A stretch of 64,000 bases of DNA from JBKPNJ01 sp963695705 (GTDB lineage: Bacteria > Actinomycetota > Actinomycetes > Propionibacteriales > Nocardioidaceae). Under the pieces are notes generated by a model. That model did no database searches, was not told where the DNA came from, and was given only the letters and a program-made list of their open reading frames with translations. The first letter of the stretch is position 1; every line of letters starts with the position of its first letter. Position numbers and translations under genes: made by a program. Of the stretch, positions 43,754 to 52,028 are shown piece after piece. Location: contig CAVOHB010000001.1 in the NCBI GenBank assembly GCA_963695705.1, forward strand, positions 186,001-250,000, written 5' to 3'.

Positions 43754-43824
43754 TCGGCACCGTGCGCGGAGCGCACTGATCGGCACCGTGCGCGGAGCGC
43801 ACTGATCGGCACCGTGCGCGGAGC
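43735..43824. repeat. 26-bp tandem repeat array (3.5 copies) at SMR gene end
   Basis: Three perfect copies start at 43735, 43761 and 43787, and a 12-base partial copy at 43813. Each begins CGTGCGCGGAGCGCAC, containing the palindrome GTGCGC-GGA-GCGCAC, then TGATCGGCAC. The first copy encodes the last residues and stop of the SMR protein. Confidence 0.9.
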
Positions 43825-43840
43825 CAGGCGGGCCAACAGC

Positions 43841-43876
43841 CGAACGCCCCCGGGTAGACATACCCGGGGGCGTTCG
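43841..43876 (-). terminator. Terminator of clpC (bidirectional)
   Basis: Perfect 16-base stem (43841-43856 with 43861-43876, core GCCCCCGGGTA/TACCCGGGGGC) with the 4-base loop GACA. It lies 10 bases past the clpC stop and also faces the SMR gene end. No long U run follows on either strand. Confidence 0.85.
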
Positions 43877-43886
43877 CCTGAGCGTG

Positions 43887-46385
43887 CTATTCCTGGTCGG
43901 CGGTCTCGACCGGGGGCGCATCGGGCAGCTCAGCCTTCGGCGTACCGCGGAACGAGAACTTCTCTGCCGAGTCTTCCGGCTCGACGTCGACGAGCACGAT
44001 CTGCCCGGGACCGACCTCGCCGAACAGCATCTTCTCGGCAAGGACGTCCTCGATGTCGCGCTGCACGGTTCGGCGCAGCGGGCGGGCGCCGAGCACCGGG
44101 TCGAACCCACGCTTTGCCAGCAGCTCCTTGGCCGCGGTGGTGAGCTCGATGCCCATGTCGCGATCCTTGAGCCTGATCTCGACGGCCAACACCATCATGT
44201 CGACCATCCGGACGATCTCCTCCTGGGTGAGCGGCGGGAAGACGATGATCTCGTCGACCCGGTTCAGGAACTCCGGCCGGAAGTGCTGCTTGAGCTCCTC
44301 CGAGACCTTCGACTTCATCCGGTCGTAGGAGCCGGCGGTGTCACCGGTCTGGTGGAAGCCGAGCCCCTGACCCTTGGCGATGTCACGGGTGCCGAGGTTG
44401 GTGGTCATGATGATCACGGTGTTCTTGAAGTCCACGACCCGACCCTGGCTGTCGGTCAGCCGACCCTCCTCGAGGATCTGCAGCAGCGAGTTGAAGATGT
44501 CGGGGTGGGCCTTCTCGATCTCGTCGAACAGCACGACGCTGAACGGCTTGCGACGGACCTTCTCGGTCAGCTGCCCGCCCTCCTCGTACCCGACGTAGCC
44601 GGGTGGGGAGCCGAACAGCCGTGACACGGTGTGCTTCTCGGAGAACTCGCTCATGTCGAGCTGGATCAGCGAGTCCTCGTCACCGAACAGGAACTCCGCG
44701 AGCGCCTTGGACAGCCAGGTCTTCCCGACCCCGGACGGGCCGGCGAAGATGAACGACCCACCGGGACGCTTGGGGTCCTTCAGCCCGGCACGGGTGCGCC
44801 GGATCGCCCGCGACAAAGCCTTGATGGCCTCGTCCTGGCCGATGACCCGCTTGTGCAGCTCGTCCTCCATCCGCAACAGCCGGCCGGACTCCTCCTCGGT
44901 GAGCTTCACCAGTGGGATGCCGGTCGCGGTCGCGAGCACCTCGGCGATGAGCTCCTCGTCGACCTCGGCGACGACGTCCATGTCGCCGGCCTTCCACTGC
45001 TTCTCCCGCTCGCTCTTGGCGACGATGAGCTTCTTCTCCTCGTCGCGCAGGTTCGCGGCCGCCTCGAAGTCCTGCGCGTCGATCGCGCCCTCCTTCTCCC
45101 GGCGGACGTTCGCGATCTTCTCGTCGAACTCACGCAGGTCAGGCGGAGCGGTCATCCGGCGGATCCGCAACCGCGCGCCCGCTTCGTCGATCAGGTCGAT
45201 GGCCTTGTCCGGCAGGAACCGGTCGGACACATAGCGGGCCGCCATGGTGGCCGCAGAGACCAGTGCCTCGTCGGTGATCGTGACCCGGTGGTGAGCCTCG
45301 TAACGGTCGCGCAGCCCTTTCAGGATTTCGATGGTGTGGGCGATCGTCGGCTCCTGCACCTGGATCGGCTGGAACCGCCGTTCGAGCGCGGCGTCCTTCT
45401 CCAGGTGCTTGCGGTACTCGTCGAGTGTCGTGGCACCGATGGTCTGGAGCTCGCCACGGGCCAGCATCGGCTTGAGGATCGACGCAGCGTCGATCGCACC
45501 CTCAGCGGCCCCCGCGCCCACCAACGTGTGGAGCTCGTCGATGAACAGCACGATGTCGCCGCGGGTCCGGATCTCCTTGAGGACCTTCTTCAAGCGCTCC
45601 TCGAAGTCGCCGCGGTAGCGGGAGCCCGCCACCAGGGCCCCGAGGTCAAGACTGTAGATCTGCTTGTCCTTGAGGGTCTCCGGGACGTCGCCCCGCATGA
45701 TCGCCTGGGCGAGGCCCTCCACGATCGCGGTCTTGCCCACACCGGGCTCACCGACCAGCACCGGATTGTTCTTGGTGCGGCGGGACAGCACCTGCATGAC
45801 CCGCTCGATCTCCTTCTCACGCCCGATCACGGGATCGAGCTTTCCTTCGCGCGCCGCCTGGGTGTAGTTGCGGCCGAACTGGTCGAGGACGAGTGAGCTG
45901 CTGGGTGCGCCCTCGACCGGCGCCCCGGCCGAAGCGGTCTCCTTGCCCTGGTAGCCGCTCAGTAGCTGGATGACCTGCTGACGGACGCGGTTGAGGTCGG
46001 CCCCGAGCTTGACCAGCACCTGGGCGGCTACTCCTTCGCCCTCGCGGATCAGTCCGAGCAGGATGTGCTCGGTGCCGATGTAGTTGTGGCCGAGCTGCAG
46101 CGCCTCGCGCAGGGACAGCTCGAGCACCTTCTTGGCCCGTGGGGTGAACGGAATGTGCCCGCTGGGAGCCTGCTGTCCGTGGCCGATGATCTCCTCGACC
46201 TGGGCTCGTACCGCCTCCAGCGAGATGCCCAGGCTCTCCAGAGCCTTGGCCGCGACGCCCTCGCCCTCGTGGATCAGACCCAGGAGTATGTGCTCGGTGC
46301 CGATGTAGTTGTGGCTGAGCATCCTGGCTTCCTCCTGCGCCAGGACGACGACGCGCCTCGCGCGGTCGGTAAACCTCTCGAACAT
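43887..46385 (-). CDS. clpC: ATP-dependent Clp protease ATPase subunit ClpC
   Basis: Class I AAA+ unfoldase that feeds ClpP; 832 residues. Two Clp N repeats occupy 1-150. The first AAA module has Walker A GEPGVGKTAIVEG (near 210) and VLFIDELHTLVGAG; a UvrB/C-type coiled-coil middle domain lies at about 410-450; the second AAA module has GPSGVGKTWLSKAL (near 555) and LFDEIEKAHPD. ATG 46385 follows AGGAG at 8 bases. Essential quality control is known in mycobacteria. No HAIR or clear ClgR box was seen upstream. Confidence 0.97.
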   Translation of the reverse strand: MFERFTDRARRVVVLAQEEARMLSHNYIGTEHILLGLIHEGEGVAAKALESLGISLEAVRAQVEEIIGHGQQAPSGHIPFTPRAKKVLELSLREALQLGHNYIGTEHILLGLIREGEGVAAQVLVKLGADLNRVRQQVIQLLSGYQGKETASAGAPVEGAPSSSLVLDQFGRNYTQAAREGKLDPVIGREKEIERVMQVLSRRTKNNPVLVGEPGVGKTAIVEGLAQAIMRGDVPETLKDKQIYSLDLGALVAGSRYRGDFEERLKKVLKEIRTRGDIVLFIDELHTLVGAGAAEGAIDAASILKPMLARGELQTIGATTLDEYRKHLEKDAALERRFQPIQVQEPTIAHTIEILKGLRDRYEAHHRVTITDEALVSAATMAARYVSDRFLPDKAIDLIDEAGARLRIRRMTAPPDLREFDEKIANVRREKEGAIDAQDFEAAANLRDEEKKLIVAKSEREKQWKAGDMDVVAEVDEELIAEVLATATGIPLVKLTEEESGRLLRMEDELHKRVIGQDEAIKALSRAIRRTRAGLKDPKRPGGSFIFAGPSGVGKTWLSKALAEFLFGDEDSLIQLDMSEFSEKHTVSRLFGSPPGYVGYEEGGQLTEKVRRKPFSVVLFDEIEKAHPDIFNSLLQILEEGRLTDSQGRVVDFKNTVIIMTTNLGTRDIAKGQGLGFHQTGDTAGSYDRMKSKVSEELKQHFRPEFLNRVDEIIVFPPLTQEEIVRMVDMMVLAVEIRLKDRDMGIELTTAAKELLAKRGFDPVLGARPLRRTVQRDIEDVLAEKMLFGEVGPGQIVLVDVEPEDSAEKFSFRGTPKAELPDAPPVETADQE

Positions 46386-46698
46386 CGTTCAACGCTCCTT
46401 ATGGTCCGGCTTGGCAGGGGGTGGACCTGTCTTCGACCTAGGTCTGTCCCGGGACCCCGTCCAACAAACACCGTCAATGCATGCTAGCCCGCGACTGGCT
46501 GTGCGAAGCGACGAAGACCGAGAAGGGACCGAGATGCGCCCGCGGGCGGAACCCGGGATCCTCCCCACGGAGCCTGATAACCCAGGAGCGGCCCGCGGTG
46601 TTCCCGGGCCGCCTGGGTTACGCCACCAGCGAACGCCCGGCCATCCACTGGCGCCGGGACGCCGGGGCACCCCGGCGACTCTGCGTGCGCCGGTGTCC
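46386..46698. other. Intergenic region between clpC and lsr2 (313 bases)
   Basis: Contains the lsr2 terminator hairpin (46578-46620) and, closer to clpC, the presumed clpC promoter region with TAGCAT on the minus strand near 46484-46489 as a possible -10 box. No tRNA or short conserved gene was recognised. Confidence 0.5.
46578..46620 (-). terminator. Terminator hairpin downstream of lsr2
   Basis: Outer stem TAACCCAGG (46578-46586) with CCTGGGTTA (46612-46620) and inner stem CGGCCCG (46589-46595) with CGGGCCG (46605-46611), a 2-base bulge and a 9-base loop. It lies 79 bases past the lsr2 stop on the minus strand. Confidence 0.7.
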
Positions 46699-47019
46699 TC
46701 AGTGTGCCGCGTCGTAGGCATCACGGACGTCGGCGGGCACGCGGCCGCGATCGCTGAGCTCCCAGCCGTGCTCGCGCGCCCATTCGCGCACCTCGGCCGG
46801 CGAGGCCCCGGCACCGCTTGCGTTGCCGCGGCCTTTGCGCCGGCCACCGATGCGACGACCGGAACCGACATAGGCCGCCAATGCGTCTCGCAGTGTCGTG
46901 GCATTCTCGCTCGACAGATCGATCTCGTAGGAAACGCCGTCCAGCCCGAAGTTGACGGTCTCCACGGCTTCGGTGCCGTCCAGATCGTCGACGAGAAGAA
47001 CCTGAACTCTTTGCGCCAC
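46699..47019 (-). CDS. lsr2: Lsr2 nucleoid-associated protein (copy 1)
   Basis: H-NS-like silencer of AT-rich DNA, 106 residues. The N-terminal oligomerization domain is VQVLLVDDLDGTEAVETVNFGLDGVSYEIDLS; a basic Gly-rich linker follows (GRRIGGRRKGRGN); the C-terminal domain ends SDRGRVPADVRDAYDAAH with the AT-hook-like RGR. GTG 47019 has AAAGGAA at 8 bases. It lies between lysS and clpC as in mycobacteria. A second paralog is at 51552-51890. Confidence 0.95.
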   Translation of the reverse strand: MAQRVQVLLVDDLDGTEAVETVNFGLDGVSYEIDLSSENATTLRDALAAYVGSGRRIGGRRKGRGNASGAGASPAEVREWAREHGWELSDRGRVPADVRDAYDAAH

Positions 47020-47069
47020 GTGTGGATTCCTTTCAGGATTGAACCGGATCGCTGATTTGTCTTGAACGA

Positions 47070-47099
47070 ATAATAGGCACAAGTGGTTCCGCGAGCCAA
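47070..47099 (-). promoter_or_regulatory. Candidate lsr2 promoter
   Basis: Minus-strand TTGGCT (47099-47094), 18 bases, TATTAT (47075-47070), in a locally AT-rich stretch, about 50 bases before GTG 47019. AT-richness at an lsr2 promoter would allow Lsr2 autoregulation. Confidence 0.5.
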
Positions 47100-47127
47100 C
47101 AGAAATGCCGATATCAGTCGCTTGACT

Positions 47128-48678
47128 TCATTCGGGCCGAACCATCGGGAACAGAATGGTCTCCCGGATCCCGACGCCCATCAACAGCCGGATGAGCCGG
47201 TCGATGCCCATACCCATCCCCCCGGTCGGAGGGAAACCATATTCGAGTGCACGCAGGAAGTCCTCATCGAGCCGCATGGCCTCGGGATCACCGTCGGCGG
47301 CCAATATCGACTGGGCGACAAGTCGTTCGCGTTGAATCACCGGGTCGGCGAGTTCGGAATAGGCGGTGACGAGTTCTACGCCGCCGATCACCAGATCCCA
47401 TGCCTCTGTCAGTCCCGGCTTCGAGCGATGCGGTCGGGCCAGTGGTTTGAGCGACTCCGGGTAATCCCTGATGAAGGTCGGTTCGAGCAGACTCGCTTCG
47501 ACCAGCTGCTCGTACAGCTCGACGATGATCTGGTCCCCGTCCCAGCGAGGGTCGAGCTCGACCGCGCGGCTGTTCGCGTGGCTGCGTAGCTTTTCCACCG
47601 GGGTGTCGAGGGTGATCTCGTCACCCAGGACCTCGGACACGGCATCCAGCAAGGGAACGTGATGCCATGGCCCCTCCAGGTCGATCTCGCCGCTGCCCCG
47701 CCCGTCGGGGATGACGGTTCGCCCGATCGCCCGGGCCGCGTCGAGGACAAGTCCCCTGGTCAGCTCGGCCTGCGTGTCGTAGTCGCCATAGGCGGCGTAC
47801 GCCTCGAGCATGGTGAACTCGGGACTGTGAGTGGAGTCGACTCCCTCGTTGCGAAAGATCCGCCCGATCTCGTAGACCCGTTCAATCCCCCCGACAATGC
47901 ATTTCTTGAGATACAGCTCCAGGGCGATCCGCAACGTGATGTCTTCGTCGAAAGCATTCAGGTGGGTTATGAACGGCCGGGCCGCGGCGCCGCCGTGGAC
48001 GTACTGCAGCGTTGGCGTCTCTACCTCTGTATAGCCCTGAGCATCCAGCGACTCACGCAGAGACTTGAGGACGGTTGCGCGAATTTGTACCATTTCGCGT
48101 GCCTCTGGGCGGACGATCAGGTCGGCATATCGCATGCGAACCCGTGCTTCGTCGCTAAGCGGCTTGTGCTCGACGGGGAGTGGGCGAAGCGTCTTTGCGG
48201 ATAACTGCCAGGCCGATGCCTGCACAGAGAGCTCACCACGGCGGCTGGTCACGACCTCTCCCTGAACGGCAAGGAGATCCCCGATATCCACGAAAGCCTT
48301 GAAGTCGCTCAGTGACTGCTCACCCAGATCGGCCTGCGAGAGCATTACCTGCAACTCGGTCCGATTTCCTTCCCGCAGCCGGACAAAGCATAGCTTTCCG
48401 GTATTGCGGAGGAAGATCACCCGGCCGGTTACGGCTACGTGCTCGCCGGTGTGGCTGTCGGGGGGGAGGTCGATCCCGTCATACTCGGCCCGGATCTCAC
48501 TCAGCGTGTGCGTGCGCTCGACGGTGGGCGGGTAGGGGTTGATGCCTCTCTCCAGCAGCCGCGCCCGCTTCTCGCGGCGGACCCGCATCTGCTCCGGGAG
48601 GTCCTCGCCGTTGTCATCCGGAATGTCATCGTCGCTGCCCGGAGTCCCGGTCGCCGGGCCCGGCCCGCCACTCGTCAT
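47128..48678 (-). CDS. lysS: Lysyl-tRNA synthetase (class II)
   Basis: Charges tRNA-Lys; 516 residues. An OB-fold anticodon-binding domain lies at about 60-180 (VAVTGRVIFLRNTGKLCFV). Class II motif 2 is IFRNEGVDSTHSPEFTMLEAY and motif 3 is GMGMGIDRLIRLL near the C-terminus. ATG 48678 gives a 25-residue acidic Gly/Asp extension before the family core. No T-box was found upstream. It sits between coaX and lsr2. Confidence 0.96.
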   Translation of the reverse strand: MTSGGPGPATGTPGSDDDIPDDNGEDLPEQMRVRREKRARLLERGINPYPPTVERTHTLSEIRAEYDGIDLPPDSHTGEHVAVTGRVIFLRNTGKLCFVRLREGNRTELQVMLSQADLGEQSLSDFKAFVDIGDLLAVQGEVVTSRRGELSVQASAWQLSAKTLRPLPVEHKPLSDEARVRMRYADLIVRPEAREMVQIRATVLKSLRESLDAQGYTEVETPTLQYVHGGAAARPFITHLNAFDEDITLRIALELYLKKCIVGGIERVYEIGRIFRNEGVDSTHSPEFTMLEAYAAYGDYDTQAELTRGLVLDAARAIGRTVIPDGRGSGEIDLEGPWHHVPLLDAVSEVLGDEITLDTPVEKLRSHANSRAVELDPRWDGDQIIVELYEQLVEASLLEPTFIRDYPESLKPLARPHRSKPGLTEAWDLVIGGVELVTAYSELADPVIQRERLVAQSILAADGDPEAMRLDEDFLRALEYGFPPTGGMGMGIDRLIRLLMGVGIRETILFPMVRPE

Positions 48679-48743
48679 GGCAGCCAAGGCTACCCAGGGC
48701 GGTTCAGGGTCCGCGGACCGGCGGCAGCCAGACTTCGGCCGGT

Positions 48744-49562
48744 TCAGCGGGAGCTGCGCACCCGGTCGAACGCGAGTCGTAGCCCCATCAGCGTCAGCAG
48801 CGGCTCGTACACGTCGATGCTCGTGCACTCGGCAAGCACCACCGCCGCCAGCCCGCCGGTGCCGATCACGGTGACGTCTCCGCGGCTGACACCGAGCTCC
48901 GCCACCATCCTGGCGACGATGCCGTCGACCTGCCCGGCGAACCCGTACACCGTTCCGGACTGCAGCGCCTCGACTGTGTTCTTGGCGATCACCGCGCGCG
49001 GGCGGAGCAACTCGACCTTGCGGAGCTGCGCACCGCGCCGGCCCAGCGCCTCCAGCGAGATCTCGATACCGGGGGCGATGGCGCCCCCGACGTATTCGCC
49101 CTTGGCGCTCACGACGTCGAACGTGGTCGCCGTACCGAAGTCCACCACGATCCGCGGGCCGGGGTAGAGCTGCGCGGCCGCCAGCGCGTTGATGATCCGG
49201 TCGGTCCCGACCTCTCGCGGGTTGTCCATCAGGACGGGCACGCCGGTACGCACCCCCGGCTCGATCACCACCTGCGGCACTTCGGCGAAATACCGGGCGA
49301 GCATCTCCCGCATCTCGTGCAGCACCATCGGCACCGTCGAGCACAACGCGATGCCGTCGGCGGGCGAGCCCACCGGTGTGTCGGCGTTCCAGTTGGGCAA
49401 CGCTGTCCGCGGCCCGGACAGCAACCCCGAGATCAGCACCGCCCATTCGTCGGCGGTGCGCCGCTCGTCGGTCGACACCCGCCAGTGCTGCTTGACCTCG
49501 AGGCCGTCGAGCAGACCGATGACGGTATGCGTGTTGCCCACGTCGATGCAGACCAGCATCAT
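48744..49562 (-). CDS. coaX: Type III pantothenate kinase
   Basis: First step of coenzyme A synthesis; 272 residues of the ASKHA fold. DVGNTHTVIGL is the phosphate loop, VGTDRIINALAA the pantothenate-site block, VDFGTATTFDVV the second loop, and GGAIAPGIEISLEAL follows. Two ATGs occur in a row at the start (49562, 49559). It follows panC by 37 bases; panD, which usually lies between them in relatives, is missing here. Confidence 0.95.
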   Translation of the reverse strand: MMLVCIDVGNTHTVIGLLDGLEVKQHWRVSTDERRTADEWAVLISGLLSGPRTALPNWNADTPVGSPADGIALCSTVPMVLHEMREMLARYFAEVPQVVIEPGVRTGVPVLMDNPREVGTDRIINALAAAQLYPGPRIVVDFGTATTFDVVSAKGEYVGGAIAPGIEISLEALGRRGAQLRKVELLRPRAVIAKNTVEALQSGTVYGFAGQVDGIVARMVAELGVSRGDVTVIGTGGLAAVVLAECTSIDVYEPLLTLMGLRLAFDRVRSSR

Positions 49563-49594
49563 CCGACACTTGTTTCACGCGATCCGACACTTGT
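49561..49594. repeat. 13-bp direct repeat in panC-coaX gap
   Basis: ATCCGACACTTGT occurs at 49561-49573 and 49582-49594, a 21-base period (two DNA turns). The first copy touches the coaX start codon. It may be a regulator site, or a trace of duplication where panD would normally be. Confidence 0.5.
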
Positions 49595-49599
49595 CGCGC

Positions 49600-50460
49600 T
49601 CATCCGGTCGGCCCGCCCTCGCCCAGGTCGACAGCGGCGTTGTCGATCAGCCGAGTCGCACCCACCCGTGCGGCCAGCAGCAGGCGGGCCTCGCCGGGCT
49701 GGGCAACGGTACGGAGCGCGGGATCTCTCACCTCCAGGTAGTCAAGCTCGACGCCGTCGGCCGCACTGAGCTCGGCAAGCGCGGCAGTACGCACGGCTTC
49801 GGGGCCGTGCGGTGCCGCGGCGGTCCCAGCCCGCAGCGCACGCGACAGGGCCCGGGCCCGTACGCGCTCCCCGTCGCTCAGATACCGGTTGCGGGACGAG
49901 AGAGCCAGGCCGTCGCGCTCTCGCACCGTGGGGATCGCCACCACGTCGACGCCCATGTCGAGGTCACGCACCATGCTGCGTACCAACGCGAGCTGCTGGT
50001 AGTCCTTCTCTCCGAAGACAGCGAAATCGGGGCGCACGAGACCGAAGAGCTTCGCCACCACCGTGAGCACCCCGGAGAAGTGGCCAGGGCGGCTCGCGCC
50101 CTCGAGCTCCCGACCGAGCGGGCCGGGGTCGATCGTCACCTCCAGCGCGCCGTCGGGATAGACGACCGTGGTGTCGGGGACGAACACGACCGCGACCCCC
50201 TCGGCCGAGCAGACGTCGAGGTCGGCGGCCAGGTCGCGGGGGTACCGGCCGTAGTCCTCCATCGGCCCGAACTGCAATGGGTTGACGAATATCGACACCA
50301 CCGTCGCGCGGGACCGGGCCCTCGTCTCGCGCAGCATCAGGGCATGTCCGGCGTGCAGGGCGCCCATCGTTGGAACGAGGCCGATCGGCTCGGGTCCGGG
50401 CCGGAATGTCTTCAGTGCCGCGTCGAGCTCGTCCCGCGTGGTGGCGACGACCGGGGTCAC
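49600..50460 (-). CDS. panC: Pantothenate synthetase
   Basis: Joins pantoate and beta-alanine; 286 residues. PTMGALHAGH is the HIGH-type ATP motif, GRPGHF is represented by SRPGHFSGVLTVV, FGEKDYQQLALV binds substrate, and LSSRNRYLS has the KMSKS-like loop. GTG 50460 overlaps the stop of the DUF2520 gene by 4 bases, so the two are coupled. beta-Alanine would normally come from PanD, which is not encoded next to it. Confidence 0.96.
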   Translation of the reverse strand: MTPVVATTRDELDAALKTFRPGPEPIGLVPTMGALHAGHALMLRETRARSRATVVSIFVNPLQFGPMEDYGRYPRDLAADLDVCSAEGVAVVFVPDTTVVYPDGALEVTIDPGPLGRELEGASRPGHFSGVLTVVAKLFGLVRPDFAVFGEKDYQQLALVRSMVRDLDMGVDVVAIPTVRERDGLALSSRNRYLSDGERVRARALSRALRAGTAAAPHGPEAVRTAALAELSAADGVELDYLEVRDPALRTVAQPGEARLLLAARVGATRLIDNAAVDLGEGGPTG

Positions 50461-51335
50461 GCCGTGGATCCCAGCACCGCGTCGTTCAGGACGCCGATCA
50501 GTGCCGCGGCCCGAGCCGGGTCGAGCCGACCGTCCGCGACCGCGTGGTTGGCGGTCGCCCTGCCCATCGCGACGTACGTCTGGAGGGTTTCGCTCGAGAT
50601 CTGGGCCAGTTCGGCGAGGTGCGCCCGGACTGTTTGGATGTCGCCGCGCACGATGGGACCGGTCAGCGCCGCGTCGCCGTAGCTGAGCGCGTTCTCCAAC
50701 GCGGCGGCGAGCAGCGGCCGCAGCGTCGCGGCGGGATCCTTGGCCCCGGTCACTCGGAGCAGCTCCATCGCCTGCGTCACCAGCGTCACGATGTAGTTGG
50801 CACCGTGCGCCAGCGCGGCGTGATAGAGCGTGCGATCCGCCTCGTCGATCCAGGCCGTCTCGCCCCTCAGATCAGTGACCAGCTGGTCGACGAACGGCCG
50901 GAGGCTGGGGTGGGCCGTTACGCCATAGACGACGCCCTGCAGATGGTCCAGGTCGATGTCGGTACCCGTGAACGTCATCGCGGGATGCATCGCGATGACG
51001 TGGGCGCCGCGCTCGGCGGCTGGATCCAGGATCGTGGTCCCGTGTCGTCCGCTGGTGTGCACGACGTATTGCCCACGGCGGATGACGCCGGAGGCTGAGA
51101 GCATGCGCACGACGTTGTCCAGCGAGTCATCGGGAACCGTCAGCAGCAGTAGGTCGGCGGCGCGAGCCACGCTCGACGGCTTGACCACCGGTACGCCCGG
51201 CAGCAGGGTCTCGATCCGGATGCGCGAGGCGTCGGACTCACCGGCGACCGCCACGATCTCGTGTCCGCTCTCACGCAGCGCCGCGGCGAGGACAGCGCCG
51301 ACACGGCCGGCCCCGATCACCCCGATGCGGGTCAT
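50457..51335 (-). CDS. Rossmann-like/DUF2520 oxidoreductase
   Basis: A 292-residue NADP-binding protein. RIGVIGAGRVGAVLAAALRES is the nucleotide loop; HPAMTFTGTD and the C-terminal DUF2520 helical domain (HAALAHGANYIVTLVTQAMELL) follow. It resembles a ketopantoate-reductase-like fold and adjoins panC in actinobacteria (Rv3603c), so a pantoate-supplying role has been suspected but is unproven. ATG 51335 chosen with AAAGGCGAAG upstream; a TTG at 51365 is possible. Confidence 0.85.
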   Translation of the reverse strand: MTRIGVIGAGRVGAVLAAALRESGHEIVAVAGESDASRIRIETLLPGVPVVKPSSVARAADLLLLTVPDDSLDNVVRMLSASGVIRRGQYVVHTSGRHGTTILDPAAERGAHVIAMHPAMTFTGTDIDLDHLQGVVYGVTAHPSLRPFVDQLVTDLRGETAWIDEADRTLYHAALAHGANYIVTLVTQAMELLRVTGAKDPAATLRPLLAAALENALSYGDAALTGPIVRGDIQTVRAHLAELAQISSETLQTYVAMGRATANHAVADGRLDPARAAALIGVLNDAVLGSTA

Positions 51336-51424
51336 CTTCTTCGCCTTTCGTTCCAGTCCCAGCAATGGGTACCGGACGTCTCTGGCTTCGTGCGCAGGGT
51401 CGCGCTGGTGGATCTGTTACTCGA

Positions 51425-51506
51425 CCGAATTCTCGGGCTTGCTACAGCCTATCTAGTGCAACGCCGTCCCGTGGGTGAGTTGTTCCGAATCCTCGGGCCC
51501 TTGCTC
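51425..51506. repeat. Imperfect direct repeats upstream of DUF2520-panC-coaX genes
   Basis: CCGAATTCTCGGGC..TTGCT (51425-51443) recurs as CCGAATCCTCGGGC..TTGCT near 51485-51505, about 60 bases apart, in the 216-base gap before the DUF2520 gene. Each core CCGA-N5/6-TCGG is itself nearly palindromic, as expected for repressor sites. Confidence 0.4.
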
Positions 51507-51551
51507 GAACGACCAATGCCGGCCCCAATCGACCAACTGCGACGCGGTGGT

Positions 51552-51890
51552 CTACTCGGCGGTACGTCCGTCTCGCTGTGCAGCTTCGAACTGGTCACGC
51601 ACCTGCTTGGGGATCCGCCCGCGTGCGGCGACCTCGATCCCCGCGCTGCGGGCCCAGGCGCGGATCGTCGTCTGCGCCGCCTCGACCTTGATGCGTCGCA
51701 TGACTTTTCCGTCGCTGGTCATGCGCCGTCCGGCCGCGATGTAGGGGCGGAGGAGGGCCCGCAGGTCGTCGGCCTCGCTCTGGGTGAGGTCGATCTCGTA
51801 GGTGCGGTCATCGACTTGCAGCCGCACCGTCTCCTGTGCGGCCTCGCCTGAGACGTCACTCATCACGGTGACGATGCTTCGGCGTGCCAT
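51552..51890 (-). CDS. Lsr2-like nucleoid-associated protein (copy 2)
   Basis: A second Lsr2 paralog of 112 residues. The N-terminal domain (VTVMSDVSGEAAQETVRLQVDDRTYEIDLT) and the C-terminal IRAWARSAGIEVAARGRIPKQVRDQFEAA with RGR are both intact. The start ATG 51890 has a near-perfect AGGAGGG site. It differs from copy 1 by a longer, less glycine-rich linker. Two Lsr2 proteins are common in developmentally complex actinobacteria; the smaller-effect copy may tune the first by mixed oligomers (inference). Confidence 0.93.
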   Translation of the reverse strand: MARRSIVTVMSDVSGEAAQETVRLQVDDRTYEIDLTQSEADDLRALLRPYIAAGRRMTSDGKVMRRIKVEAAQTTIRAWARSAGIEVAARGRIPKQVRDQFEAAQRDGRTAE

Positions 51891-52028
51891 TGACCCTCCT
51901 AAGGGCTGATTCGGCATCATCCTCGGGATCCGGCAGCGCCAAAGGTCGCCTAGGGCACCAGTGTGCACAACGTACACGACCGCGGACCGTTCCGCCTATC
52001 ACGGGATCGGGAGAATCAGCGTATCCGG

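Noticed and set aside
43735..43824. Possible CRISPR array
   Set aside because: Repeats are directly contiguous with no spacers and begin inside a coding sequence; no cas genes in the window.
46386..46560. ClgR or HspR (HAIR) operator before clpC
   Set aside because: TTCGC and GTCGCG elements occur, but their spacing does not fit the ClgR palindrome; no CTTGAGT/ACTCAAG pair is present.
51261..51851. 196-codon plus-strand open frame across the DUF2520/lsr2 gap
   Set aside because: Mostly antisense to two conserved genes, no motif and no ribosome site; not supported as a gene.
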